NCBI GenBank assembly: GCA_020248405.1
Contig: JADCHQ010000011.1
Location: 105,196 to 169,195, forward strand
DNA: 64,000 bases
Direction: 5' to 3'
From: Rhodocyclaceae bacterium
Lineage (GTDB): Bacteria > Pseudomonadota > Gammaproteobacteria > Burkholderiales > Ga0077523
Shown here piece after piece: positions 26,191 to 35,668 of this stretch (position 1 is its first letter; each line of letters opens with the position of its first letter). A program made the translations under genes and the position numbers. The notes under the pieces were generated by a model. The model was not told where the DNA came from and ran no database searches. It saw only the letters and a list, made by a program, of their open reading frames with translations.

Positions 26191-29100
26191 TTAGCCGGTC
26201 GCCTGCTCCAGGATGTCCATCAACTGCGCGGGAATCTCCGCCCGCGTATTGATTTGTATGAAACGCCAGTCACCGTGCTCACCTAGGGCGCTCACCGCGG
26301 CACACCACTGCTCCGCCGCTGTGCGCTTCGCTTCCGATTGCTCGTCGGGCTGGCCTTTGATCTCCACGATCAGGTGCCGCGGCAGGCCACGCAGCTTCAC
26401 CAGGAAGTCCGGCACGTAGTCGTGGGCGCTGCCGTGAAGCGTGTACGGAATCGCAAAGCCGAGTCCGGCGTTTTTCACGAAGCGCTCAACGCCCGGATGA
26501 GTGTCCAGAACCGTGGCGGCAATGCGTTCCCACTGCGAGTCGGTGACCGCGAAGTTCACGTGGCTCCGCGTCACGGGCATGGGCTCGCGCCGGGTGGTGT
26601 AGTCCACGTCAGCCGTACTGCCCCATGGGCGATGCGGATCCAGCCGGGGCTTGAGGGCCTCGGTGCTGGCCACCGTCAGATTCTCGGCCAGCATCTCCAG
26701 CATGCGCGTGTAGTGCGGCGTCAGGAACACATGCCACTCGCTGGCCGGTGCGTGCGCAATTACCTTGCGCTCAACAAAGCGCTGCACCAGCCCCATGAAG
26801 CGCGGCAACAGCGGCCGCAGCAATGCCAAGTCCGTGGCGGTGCGCCGCGCATATTCGCGCATCAGCTCGTGCGCGGCGCGCAGCGCCTGCGTCTGCACCC
26901 GGTTATGCGCCAGGTACTCCGCCAGCGTCACCTCCTGCAGGCGGCCCGGCGCACCCGCCAGCGGCGTGCCGTCGGCGGCCGGCAGCCCGGCCTTCATTTC
27001 CACCGTCAGCGGCAACCGCGTGGGGTCGATGACGATGGCGGGCATATTGTTCCAATCCACCGTCAGGCTGCGGCGGCCCTGCACCACGTAACCGTCCACC
27101 CGCGGAAAGCGGATTTCCAGCGTCGCCCGCTCCGGCAGCGCTCGTACGCGCCAGGTGCGCACCTGCGGTGGCGGCGCGCCGGTCTGGGCCTTGAACGGCA
27201 CCACCTGGAACGGCACGCCGAAAATCTGCGCGATCTCCTCGGGCAGCCGATCCTGCGCATCCGCCTCGTAGCTGGCCCGCCGCAAGCCGCGCCCCACCAC
27301 CTGCTCGCACAGCAACTGGCTCATGAACGGCCGCAGGCCCACGATATGCGTCACCGTGTTGCAGTCCCAACCCTCGGTCAACATGCCCACGCTGATGATG
27401 GCGCGCACGTCCCGTCCTGGCGGATGCACCGGTCGGCCAAGCTTGGCCGCCAGTTCGGCAAAGCCTGCCGGGTACAGCGGCCGGCCCAGGGTGTCGGTCG
27501 GCCAGGCGCGCCGGCCAACGGTGTCGAGGGTGAAGCGCATCCAGCGGTCTTCATCGGACTGCGAGGTGCCGTCGTCGCCCTCGCCCGCCACCGCGTTGTC
27601 CACCCGGATCGTGTTGGTGCGCTCCGGTGTATTCAGGAAATCCGTCAGGCCCGACTTGGGCACGCCCGGCGGCGGCTGGTCCAGCGCCAGCCAGTCGAAC
27701 AGCAGGCGTGCCAGCCGGATGTTCTTGCACACCACGATGAACACCGGTGGCCGTTCGCTGCCCGCCGCCGCCCACGCCTCCGCGCGCCGTTGCCATAGGC
27801 CGCCCAGCATCATCAGCGGCGTGAAGGCGTAGCGCAGGATCGCTTCGGGCTTGGCCGCCTGCTTGCGGCCGCCGCGCTCCGAGGTCTTCAGTTGCGGCAG
27901 GATCCAGCGCCAGATGTTGAAGTAGCCCGGGATCGGCGCGCCGGTCAGATCGCGCGCCGCAAACTGCGGAATCTTGGTCAGCCCCGACTCGATGGCCTCC
28001 ATCAGCCCGAAGTCGCTCACCACCCACGGAAACGGCCGGTTGGCGTTGTTGCCCACGCGCCCCAGGTAGTAGGGCGTGGCCGAAAAGTCCAGCACCCGGC
28101 CGATGCCGAGCAGCCGGTTGATGCGATCCAGCCCCTCCACCCAGACAGTGGCCTCGCGGTAGTAGGCGTCGAGCCCGTCGTCATCGGTGTCTTCATCGGC
28201 ATCCGGCTCACCTAGCCGGTAGGCGTGATGCGCCTCGTCGTTGAACACCATGATGTTGCGCTTGCGCGCGCCATCTTCCAGCACGCGGCGCAGCCATCTG
28301 GCGTCCGACTCCACCCAGCGCGTCTCGATCACCTCGGCCTGCTCGGGCACGCCCTGCGCGTTGCGCTGCTCGCCCACCACCTCGATGAGTTGCAGCAATT
28401 GCGCCTTGCGGTAGGCCTCCAGCGTCATGTAGCGCGCGCCGCGCGCCGTGGTGCTCTTCTCGGCGATGCGCACCTTGCGCCGTTCGCGCAGCATGCGGCC
28501 GCGGCGCACCACGCGGGCGCTGTTGCCGCCCACGCGGCTGTCGTCCTGCAGCTCGAAGGCGTGCCAGTTGCGCACCAGCACCCGACCCTGCGCCAGCAGC
28601 GTCATCAGGTGCGGCGGCACGATGTCGCGGGTGCGATAAAGACTCGCCTCGCCGCGGCCGGGGTCGAGTTCGCCCAGCCGGCTGCGGATGGTCACGTTGG
28701 GGCACACCACCAGCACAAAGTCCGCATAGCGCGCATCGCGCCCGCCGCTGGCCACCTTGTTGAGAATGGTCCAGGCCGCCAGCATCGCCATCACCGTGGT
28801 CTTGCCGGTGCCGGTGGCCATCTTGCAGGCCCAGCGCGCCAGCGGCTTGATGCCCTCGGCCGCCTGCCGCTCGGTGGGCGCGTCGGGCCGGATGTCGATG
28901 CCCTGCCGGTAGTCGGCCCGAGCCTCGGTCATGAAGATCACGGTGATGGCCGCCTCGAGCTGCGCATAGAACAGCCGCTGCGCGCGCCCCTCGCGCTGCC
29001 ACCAGTCCATCAGCTCCAGGCTCAGGCGGGTCGCGCCGGGGCAGCCTTCCGCGCGCCACTGCCGCACCCGCTCGCGGATGCGGTTCACCATGATCAGCGG

Positions 29101-29280
29101 GATCTCGGTGCCCACGTCCTCGCTGTCTTCGTCCGCGCCGCCCGGCTTGCGCCAGAAGTAATGGGCGTGGCGGCGGCCGTCCAGCAGCTGCGGCGTCTCG
29201 CCGGGCACGATGCGCCAGTGGCGCTGCGGCTCCGTATAGGGGCTGTTCTGGATCGGGCTTTCGACCTGGAAGTCAAGCAT
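26191..29280 (-). CDS. res: Type III restriction enzyme, Res subunit (helicase plus nuclease)
   Basis: Res is the ATP-driven translocase and nuclease of type III restriction systems. From ATG 29280 it is 1029 aa. Motor motifs: Walker A ATGTGKT (155-161), DEAH (348-351), DFSATPYYLG, and VVGRGLRRASYEAD late in the motor. At the C-terminus a PD-(D/E)xK nuclease is clear: YVPDFLVKL (Asp958) and LIVEIKGQ (Glu973, Lys975). All key residues are kept. It overlaps the AAA gene before it by 8 bases, in one transcript with mod. Confidence 0.92.
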   Translation of the reverse strand: MLDFQVESPIQNSPYTEPQRHWRIVPGETPQLLDGRRHAHYFWRKPGGADEDSEDVGTEIPLIMVNRIRERVRQWRAEGCPGATRLSLELMDWWQREGRAQRLFYAQLEAAITVIFMTEARADYRQGIDIRPDAPTERQAAEGIKPLARWACKMATGTGKTTVMAMLAAWTILNKVASGGRDARYADFVLVVCPNVTIRSRLGELDPGRGEASLYRTRDIVPPHLMTLLAQGRVLVRNWHAFELQDDSRVGGNSARVVRRGRMLRERRKVRIAEKSTTARGARYMTLEAYRKAQLLQLIEVVGEQRNAQGVPEQAEVIETRWVESDARWLRRVLEDGARKRNIMVFNDEAHHAYRLGEPDADEDTDDDGLDAYYREATVWVEGLDRINRLLGIGRVLDFSATPYYLGRVGNNANRPFPWVVSDFGLMEAIESGLTKIPQFAARDLTGAPIPGYFNIWRWILPQLKTSERGGRKQAAKPEAILRYAFTPLMMLGGLWQRRAEAWAAAGSERPPVFIVVCKNIRLARLLFDWLALDQPPPGVPKSGLTDFLNTPERTNTIRVDNAVAGEGDDGTSQSDEDRWMRFTLDTVGRRAWPTDTLGRPLYPAGFAELAAKLGRPVHPPGRDVRAIISVGMLTEGWDCNTVTHIVGLRPFMSQLLCEQVVGRGLRRASYEADAQDRLPEEIAQIFGVPFQVVPFKAQTGAPPPQVRTWRVRALPERATLEIRFPRVDGYVVQGRRSLTVDWNNMPAIVIDPTRLPLTVEMKAGLPAADGTPLAGAPGRLQEVTLAEYLAHNRVQTQALRAAHELMREYARRTATDLALLRPLLPRFMGLVQRFVERKVIAHAPASEWHVFLTPHYTRMLEMLAENLTVASTEALKPRLDPHRPWGSTADVDYTTRREPMPVTRSHVNFAVTDSQWERIAATVLDTHPGVERFVKNAGLGFAIPYTLHGSAHDYVPDFLVKLRGLPRHLIVEIKGQPDEQSEAKRTAAEQWCAAVSALGEHGDWRFIQINTRAEIPAQLMDILEQATG

Positions 29281-31036
29281 GGCTGTTGCCCGCAGCACCG
29301 GCAGGGGGTTGACGAGGGTCATGACCAACGCCGAAAGCAAACTTCAGCAGGTTGAGCTTTTCAGTGACTTCCGGATGAATTTCGTCCGGCATGAAGTGCT
29401 GCGCAATCTCGAAGTACCGGCTCTTGCCAAAGTTATGCAGCCCGGCAGCTTGCAGCATGGCGGGGATCAACGTCTTGCTGACCGGCTCAGTCTGCAGGAC
29501 GCGTTGCTCCAGTGCAGAAGGTGACAGGGGTCTGCCTCGAAAAGCCGGCTCGAGGACCTTATCCATTTCCGCCATGGCCGCAGCAAATGCAGCATCGGAA
29601 TCGGCACCTGAGCCAAACTTCGCATCGATGAATCGCTTCCACGGCGCCGGGTGCAGCAAGTAACTTTCAATCTCGTAGTAACGCCAACGCAGGCGCTGCA
29701 ACTTCTCGGGCGTACCAGTAACGGATTCATCCGCCTTGTTCTTCGCATCACCGTCCAGTAGCTCGACCGCTGGCAGCTCCGGGCTCACGAGCTTGAGCAT
29801 CTCCCAATGACGCCCTGGCTGTATCTCGCCCAACCCCTCAGGAACAGCCGCCCGGGAGCGCTTGCGAACAAGCTTCACCGTGAGTAACTCCAGAGCGACG
29901 GCATCATCAAGCGAACGGGCGTACGCGTCGAGAATCCCGTAGTCCGTGAAGTCCTCCACGTACAAAACACCCTTTGCCCCATTGGCCTCCAGCAGATCAC
30001 TTTGCGACAGAACGCCAAGCGATTGCATCAGCAGTGCCTGCTCACCGGCTTCCGACACCTTCCGTGGTTTCCCATACATCAGGTACAGCTCCATCGGGTC
30101 GGCCGACTTTATTACCTGTTCGGAGTGCGTAGCGACCATTAACTGTGCACCGCGCTGTGCCGCCACGGATTTCAGCTCGTCGTAAATCGTCTTTTGCAGA
30201 AGCAGATGCAGGTGCGCATCCGGTTCGTCGATCAATAGCACCTGCTGCGACTCGTGATCGCCCTGTGTGAGCATCAGGGACAGCACCAGCAGGACTTGCA
30301 GGAAGCCGCTGCCGGCACTTGCAATATCAAGACGCGGTAGCCCAGCCACGGGCAGCGCATCCGGTGCAGCTTGCTGAAACTCGCACTCCAGCGGCGCGCC
30401 AGGAACGGGGGGCAAGAGCGACGCGCCGAACATTCTGTAAACCGTCGAATTGAGCGTACGCCACGCATCCAGGTCGCTATGCGCGGTTACCAGAAGATTG
30501 CGCAGCACCTCGCTGGGTCGGCCCTGCGCCAGCAGGTAGCGGATTGCCTCCGGGTCGGCCAGGCGCATCTCTTCACGCGCCAGACCGGCCATTGCGGGGA
30601 CAAAGGTCGTCTTCAAGCGATATGCTGGATTGGCAACAAGTTCACTGGAGCAGTCAGTTTTCGGGCGGGCTTCCATCTGCCCGGCTGCGCGAAAGCGAAA
30701 CTCCATGGTGAGCATCGCCAGACCATCGACTTGAACGCCGATCTCCAGTGCGTCATTGCGTTGACGGTTGCGCCAAAGAAGGTCAAAGGACCGAAGCGAC
30801 ACCGCCGAAAATGCCAGTCGCTCCAGGTCTTGCCACGGGTAGCCGTTGCGGCGCGGGTTGAAGTCGTTCAGCTCGCGCCACTTGGCAAAGGCCAACGCCC
30901 ACGCTGCAATCGCCTGCAATAACGTCGTCTTGCCCGTGTTGTTCGGTCCAGCCAAAACCACGTGACCATTCAACTCGAACGGCACGTCGTCGAATCGCTT
31001 GAAGTTCCTGAGAACAACGCGGCGGATCATCGCCAT
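29273..31036 (-). CDS. OLD-like AAA ATPase with TOPRIM nuclease domain, inside the type III R-M operon
   Basis: An ABC-type ATPase: Walker A AGPNNTGKT (30-37 core), signature ASAGSGFLQ (239-247), Walker B LLIDEPD (268-274), and switch His in VATHS (301-305). The C-terminal part resembles a TOPRIM domain: GVLYVEDFTDYGILDAY (Glu361) and ELLDGDAKNK (DGD, 428-430). This is the OLD/overcoming-lysogenization plan. It sits 20 bases after mod and overlaps res by 8. GC content appears lower than its neighbours. It probably adds a second nuclease or a guard function; the role is inferred. Confidence 0.8.
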   Translation of the reverse strand: MAMIRRVVLRNFKRFDDVPFELNGHVVLAGPNNTGKTTLLQAIAAWALAFAKWRELNDFNPRRNGYPWQDLERLAFSAVSLRSFDLLWRNRQRNDALEIGVQVDGLAMLTMEFRFRAAGQMEARPKTDCSSELVANPAYRLKTTFVPAMAGLAREEMRLADPEAIRYLLAQGRPSEVLRNLLVTAHSDLDAWRTLNSTVYRMFGASLLPPVPGAPLECEFQQAAPDALPVAGLPRLDIASAGSGFLQVLLVLSLMLTQGDHESQQVLLIDEPDAHLHLLLQKTIYDELKSVAAQRGAQLMVATHSEQVIKSADPMELYLMYGKPRKVSEAGEQALLMQSLGVLSQSDLLEANGAKGVLYVEDFTDYGILDAYARSLDDAVALELLTVKLVRKRSRAAVPEGLGEIQPGRHWEMLKLVSPELPAVELLDGDAKNKADESVTGTPEKLQRLRWRYYEIESYLLHPAPWKRFIDAKFGSGADSDAAFAAAMAEMDKVLEPAFRGRPLSPSALEQRVLQTEPVSKTLIPAMLQAAGLHNFGKSRYFEIAQHFMPDEIHPEVTEKLNLLKFAFGVGHDPRQPPAGAAGNSHA

Positions 31037-31055
31037 GGTGGGTACTCCCGTGCGC

Positions 31056-33944
31056 CTACCGCTTGCGCCTGGGCGCGGCCAGGCTGCGCACCACCATCAG
31101 CTCGTTGCCGCGCGCGTCGATCACCTTCACGGCGATCTGCTGGTTGGGGCCGGCCACGAACGGCTCGCTGGTGTCGCCGGCCAGGTGCGCCCACACCGCG
31201 TCGTCGAACTCGGCGCGCAGCGCGCGCTTCAGGTTGTCCCAGGCGCCGGTGAGCGGGAAGAACGCCTGCCGCAGCCGGAACACCAGGCCGTTGTAGTCGG
31301 TGTCCAGGAACCAGGCCGGCACGTCGCCGCCGCGGGTGGCCTCCACCCGGTCGGTGGCGGGGTCGAACACATCGAGCCCCTCCAGCTTTGCCTGCCAGTA
31401 CTGCACGTTGGGGGCGCCCTGCGGCGCCGCCGGCACCGCCGTCACGCTCACGTCCGGCTGGCCGCACACGCTGAAAATCTGGCTCGATCGCATGTTCTTC
31501 AGCAGGTCGCCCATCAGCACGTCGGGCGTGGCCTGCACATAGGTCACCGGCAGGCCGAGCTTGCTGTAGTAGTCGTCGATGCGCTGGCGCGCGTCGGGCT
31601 CGATGGCAAAGCCGATCACGTACAGATGTTTGTAGCCGCGCCCTGGCAACTGCGCCTCGCCCCAGGCCTCTTCCACCAGCCTGCGCGTGACGCTGCCGTA
31701 GGCCGGGCCGAACACGATGGCCACCGGCTCGCCGGCTGCCAGCGGCAGGCCGCCGTTGGCGGCATCGGCCGCGCCGATGCTGTCGGCCAGGCTCAGGGGG
31801 CCTGCCGCGCCCGCGGCACCTGCGGCACCCGCCGCCGGCCGCAGCGCCTCGGCGCTCAGCCACAGCGCGCGCGCCGGGCGGCGCACCTGCGCCAGCGTCA
31901 CCTGCTGATTGCCCGGCAGGTGCAGCACCGGCGAGGCCTGCAGCACGCCCACCATGCGGTCCAGATAGGCCTCATCGCCTTCTTCGTCGTCGGCGCCGGC
32001 CGCGGCGTCCGCGGCGGCGGGCGCCACGTCATCCGCCGGTTCGCCGTCGAAGCCCTGGGCGGTGGGGATGGTGGCCTCGAACACGAAGGGGCCGGTCACG
32101 CGCGTGACCTTGGGCACGATCTCGGGCCGGTCCACCAGCACCTCCACCTCGGGCGGCTCGCCGTTGGCGATGCTCTTCAGGGTCACGTGCGGCACGATGC
32201 CGCCCACGTGCTCGCCCTTGCGGTTCTGCTTCATTTTGTAGACGAAGCCGCCCGCCGGGCCGAGGGCCGGGTCTTTCAGTTCCTGGTAGTCGAAGCAGGC
32301 GGTGAGCAGCCGCTGCCGCGCCAGCGCCAGCGGCACGCGCGAGGTGTCGATGGTGATCCAGCGGCGGCCCCACTGCTCGGCCACGTAGGCGGTGGTGCCG
32401 CTGCCGCAGGTGGGGTCGAGGACGAGGTCGCCGGGGTCGGTGGTCATCAACATGCACCGCTGAACAATCTTCTGGCTGGTCTGAACCACGTAAATTCTTT
32501 GTTCGGCAAAGCCCCCGGTACCTGTGTCTCCCCATGAATCTGTTATCGGTCGTACTGGAAAATCATCTAGGTATCGCCTGTAGTACAGACCGCCGGCCGT
32601 TGCTTCAAGTCGTTCAGCGGCTTGAAGACGCTGCATTCCTTGGATATTCGTCTTCCACTGGCGCGTGGGTGGTGTCTTGTACTTCCGTCCTTCGTAGACG
32701 TACTCATAGAGACACGTGGCGACGTTGTTGTTTTGTCCTGTGAGGTTGTCAATTCGGTACCGTCGCCCGTCCTTGTCTAGCTTCGAATACATGCCGTACT
32801 CGACAGAGTCGATATCCACCTTGTCGAAGTACATCTGCCTGAACTTAGTCTTGACGATGTCCTTCGAGTACCAGAGCAAGTAGTCGTGGGAGACAGCCAA
32901 CAGGGTGGAACCCATACCCGAAGTTTTTGCGACCGTAATGACGCGACAAAAATTCTCCGCCCCAAACACCTCATCCATGACCTCCCGCACGTGATGCAGG
33001 TTCTCGTCCGAAATCTGCACAAACACGCTGCCGCTGTCGGTGAGCAGCTCGCGCGCCAGCAGCAGCCGGTCGCGCAGGTAGGTGAGATACGAATGCAGGC
33101 CCAGCTCCCAGGTGTCGCGGTAGGCCTTGACCATCTCGGGCTCGCGCGTGAGGTCGTCGTCGGCGCCGTGGGTCACGTCGCGCTTGCGCACGAAGGGCTG
33201 GAAGTTGCTGCCGAATTTCACGCCATAGGGCGGGTCGATGTAGATCATCTGCACCTGCCCGGCCATGTGCTCGTATTCGAGCAGCGAGTTCATCACCACC
33301 AGGCTGTCGCCCAGGATCATGCGGTTGAACCAGCCGTTGGGGTGCTCGTAGGCCTTGAGCAGTTGTTCGGCCATGTCCCGGTCGGGGTGGCCGAAGAAGT
33401 CCAGCGCCATCTGCCCGCCCGCCTGGAAGCCCTTGAGGCTTTCCAGAATGGCCTGGGTGGACAGCCGCTCGTGAATGAACAGCGGCAGCGTGGGCACCTC
33501 GAAGCTCAGGCGCTCGGCCTTGCCGGCCCACTCCAGAAACGGGCGCGACAGCGCCTTGAGGGCGGCGGCGGCTTCCAGCAATTTGGCCTGAGCCGCGTCG
33601 CGATCGGCGGCGCTGCCAGCCCTTGCCAGTTCCTGCGCCGCGGCCTCGATGCGCGCGAGCAGCGCCTCGCCCTGCTCGCGCGCCGGATTGGCCCCATCCC
33701 ATTGCAGTTCGGGCGCCAGGGAGGGGTCGTAGGCATAGCGGCGGGGCGGCTTACGCTTGGCGAAGCGGGCCTGCACGCCCACCTCGGGCCGGATCAGCGC
33801 CTCGGCTGTGGCGTGGTCGTAGCTGCCCACGGTGGGCGCCGCGCCAGCCTTGGCAGCCTTGGCGGGCGGGGGGGTCGCCGCTCCGGCGGAAGATCGGTCG
33901 GGGGCGGGAGCGGAGGGCTTGTCAGGCAGTTTTCGGGAAGTCAT
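31056..33944 (-). CDS. mod: Type III DNA adenine methyltransferase, Mod subunit (beta class)
   Basis: Mod recognises the target and methylates adenine, and guides Res. DPPY is at 237-240 and the S-AdoMet motif DPTCGSGTT at 510-518; this order marks the beta class used by type III systems. Length is 962 aa, larger than most Mod proteins (600-700), with an unknown C-terminal extension after about 600. The stretch between the two motifs, about 325-500, holds target recognition and is noticeably lower in GC. A C7 run lies near codon 25. It is first in the operon. Confidence 0.9.
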   Translation of the reverse strand: MTSRKLPDKPSAPAPDRSSAGAATPPPAKAAKAGAAPTVGSYDHATAEALIRPEVGVQARFAKRKPPRRYAYDPSLAPELQWDGANPAREQGEALLARIEAAAQELARAGSAADRDAAQAKLLEAAAALKALSRPFLEWAGKAERLSFEVPTLPLFIHERLSTQAILESLKGFQAGGQMALDFFGHPDRDMAEQLLKAYEHPNGWFNRMILGDSLVVMNSLLEYEHMAGQVQMIYIDPPYGVKFGSNFQPFVRKRDVTHGADDDLTREPEMVKAYRDTWELGLHSYLTYLRDRLLLARELLTDSGSVFVQISDENLHHVREVMDEVFGAENFCRVITVAKTSGMGSTLLAVSHDYLLWYSKDIVKTKFRQMYFDKVDIDSVEYGMYSKLDKDGRRYRIDNLTGQNNNVATCLYEYVYEGRKYKTPPTRQWKTNIQGMQRLQAAERLEATAGGLYYRRYLDDFPVRPITDSWGDTGTGGFAEQRIYVVQTSQKIVQRCMLMTTDPGDLVLDPTCGSGTTAYVAEQWGRRWITIDTSRVPLALARQRLLTACFDYQELKDPALGPAGGFVYKMKQNRKGEHVGGIVPHVTLKSIANGEPPEVEVLVDRPEIVPKVTRVTGPFVFEATIPTAQGFDGEPADDVAPAAADAAAGADDEEGDEAYLDRMVGVLQASPVLHLPGNQQVTLAQVRRPARALWLSAEALRPAAGAAGAAGAAGPLSLADSIGAADAANGGLPLAAGEPVAIVFGPAYGSVTRRLVEEAWGEAQLPGRGYKHLYVIGFAIEPDARQRIDDYYSKLGLPVTYVQATPDVLMGDLLKNMRSSQIFSVCGQPDVSVTAVPAAPQGAPNVQYWQAKLEGLDVFDPATDRVEATRGGDVPAWFLDTDYNGLVFRLRQAFFPLTGAWDNLKRALRAEFDDAVWAHLAGDTSEPFVAGPNQQIAVKVIDARGNELMVVRSLAAPRRKR

Positions 33945-34020
33945 GGCCCAGGATTGTGCCCGCCTTCAGGCCGCGAATCGAGCGCTCGCGCCCTGTTGGG
34001 CGGCGCGCCGCGGGGCGCGC

Positions 34021-35229
34021 TCAGCCGTTGTGCAGCCTGGCCTCGAAGCCGGCCTCGCGCAGCCGTTCGATGACTTGCTGCACGTGCTCGAAGCTGCGGG
34101 TTTCCAGCACGAAGTCCACCTCGGTCTCCTGCAGGGGCAGGTTGGTGAAGGCGCGCTGGTGGTGCACTTCCTCGATGTTGGCGTTGGCGTCGGCGATGGC
34201 GGCGGTCACCCGCGCCAGGGAGCCAGGCAGGTCGCGCAGCGCCACGCTCAGGCGGGTGAGCCGCCCGGTACGCACCATGCCGCGCTCGATCACGTCGGCG
34301 AGGGTGAGGGGGTCGATGTTGCCGCCGCAGATCACCAGGCCCACGCGGCGGCCGGCGAAGCGCTCCCGGTGGCGCAGCAGGGCCGCGAGCCCGGCGGCGC
34401 CAGCGCCTTCGGCCACGGTCTTCTCGATCTCCAGCAGCAGCAGGATGGCGCCCTCGATGTCGCCCTCGTCCACCAGCAGCACCCGCTCCACCAGGCGCCG
34501 CACCACTTCCAGGGTGAGGCGGCCGGGTTCCTTCACGGCGATGCCGTCGGCCAGGGTGGAGGCGCCGAACACCGGTGCGCGACCCTCCAGGGCGCAGGCC
34601 ATGGAGGGAAAGCGCTGCGCCTCCACACCCACCACGGCGATGTCCGGCGACATTGCCTTGGCCGCGGTGGCGATGCCCGAAATCAGCCCGCCGCCGCCGA
34701 TGGGCACCACCAGCACCTCCAGGTCAGGCTGGGCGGCGAGCATTTCCAGGGCGATGGTGCCCTGCCCCGCCATCACCAGCGCATCGTCATAGGGGTGCAC
34801 CAGCGTGAGCCCACGGCTTTGCATCACCGCCATGGCGTGGGCCTTGGCCTCGTCGAAACCATCGCCCGCCAGGATCACCTCGGCGCCGTGGCCCCGGGTG
34901 CGCTCCACCTTCACGTGGGGCGTGGAGCGCGGCATGACGATGACCGCGGGAATACCCAGGCGGCGGGCGTGATAGGCCACGCCCTGGGCGTGGTTGCCCG
35001 CCGACACGGCGATGACGCCGGCGGCGCGCTGGGCGGCGCTCAGGGAAGCAAGCTTGTTGAGCGCGCCGCGCTCCTTGAAGGAGGCGGTGAACTGGTGGTT
35101 TTCGAACTTCAACCACACCTGGGCGCCCGTCACCTCGGACAGGGTGCGCGAGGGCAGGCAGGGCGTGGCCACCACGTGGCCTTGGAGCACTTCCGCGGCG
35201 GCCTGCACATCGGCCAGGCTGATGCTCAT
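34021..35229 (-). CDS. ilvA: Threonine ammonia-lyase with one ACT domain
   Basis: This PLP enzyme turns threonine into 2-oxobutanoate for isoleucine synthesis or threonine breakdown. The PLP Lys is in ENHQFTASFKERGALNKL; GGGGLISG binds the phosphate. After about residue 315 a single ACT domain follows (VALRDLPGSLARVTAAIA), the approximately 400-aa form. I start at ATG 35229 (MSISLADV). The terminator of cspA ends only 22 bases upstream, so its promoter must lie close to or inside the cspA end, or it depends on readthrough. Confidence 0.93.
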   Translation of the reverse strand: MSISLADVQAAAEVLQGHVVATPCLPSRTLSEVTGAQVWLKFENHQFTASFKERGALNKLASLSAAQRAAGVIAVSAGNHAQGVAYHARRLGIPAVIVMPRSTPHVKVERTRGHGAEVILAGDGFDEAKAHAMAVMQSRGLTLVHPYDDALVMAGQGTIALEMLAAQPDLEVLVVPIGGGGLISGIATAAKAMSPDIAVVGVEAQRFPSMACALEGRAPVFGASTLADGIAVKEPGRLTLEVVRRLVERVLLVDEGDIEGAILLLLEIEKTVAEGAGAAGLAALLRHRERFAGRRVGLVICGGNIDPLTLADVIERGMVRTGRLTRLSVALRDLPGSLARVTAAIADANANIEEVHHQRAFTNLPLQETEVDFVLETRSFEHVQQVIERLREAGFEARLHNG

Positions 35230-35250
35230 GAGCGGCGCCGGAGAAAACAA

Positions 35251-35274
35251 AAAACCCGCGCAAGCGCGGGTTTT
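35251..35274 (-). terminator. Rho-independent terminator of cspA
   Basis: ACCCGCGC and GCGCGGGT form a strong stem (about 35254-35261 with 35264-35271), flanked by A and T runs. On the minus strand the stem is followed by TTTTTTGTTTT. It lies 32 bases after the cspA stop and 22 bases before the ilvA start. The A-run before the stem also gives it some activity in the plus direction. Confidence 0.85.
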
Positions 35275-35305
35275 GAAAGGACGGCGAGGCGGGCAGCCCG
35301 GAAGA

Positions 35306-35509
35306 TCAGACTTCCTGGATGTTGGACGCCTGTTTTCCCTTGGGGCCCACGGTCACTTCGAAGCTGACGCGCTGGCCTTCCTTCAGGGTTTTGAAGCCGT
35401 TCATCTTGATGGCCGAGAAGTGCGCGAACACGTCCTCGCTCTTGTCGTCGGGGGTGATGAATCCAAACCCCTTGGCGTCGTTGAACCACTTGACGGTACC
35501 GGTGGCCAT
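35306..35509 (-). CDS. cspA: Cold-shock protein CspA family
   Basis: This is a 67-aa nucleic-acid chaperone of one OB-fold. RNP1 is seen as [10 protein letters not shown] and RNP2 as DVFAHFSAI; it begins [14 protein letters not shown]. The correct start is ATG 35509, with AGGAG about eight bases upstream; the frame stays open for 28 more codons but those are not part of the family. The roughly 150 bases upstream may be a structured 5' leader, usual for cold-shock genes. Confidence 0.96.
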   Translation of the reverse strand: MATGTVKWFNDAKGFGFITPDDKSEDVFAHFSAIKMNGFKTLKEGQRVSFEVTVGPKGKQASNIQEV

Positions 35510-35668
35510 GAGTGTGTCTCCTGGGTGTGTCTGTCTTCGGCGGGCTGCCATCCGCATCCATGTCCGGGAGCTTGGAGCGTGCATGGCACTCAAGTACCGC
35601 CGACCGCATGACCCCGTAACACGACGTCATCATACCCCTGCGCCACCGAAAATCCAGTCTCCCGAGCA

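Noticed and set aside
26191..33944. BREX or DISARM system
   Set aside because: Helicase, methylase and ATPase alone do not suffice; PglZ, BrxC, DrmB and similar genes are missing, and Mod/Res have clear type III motifs.
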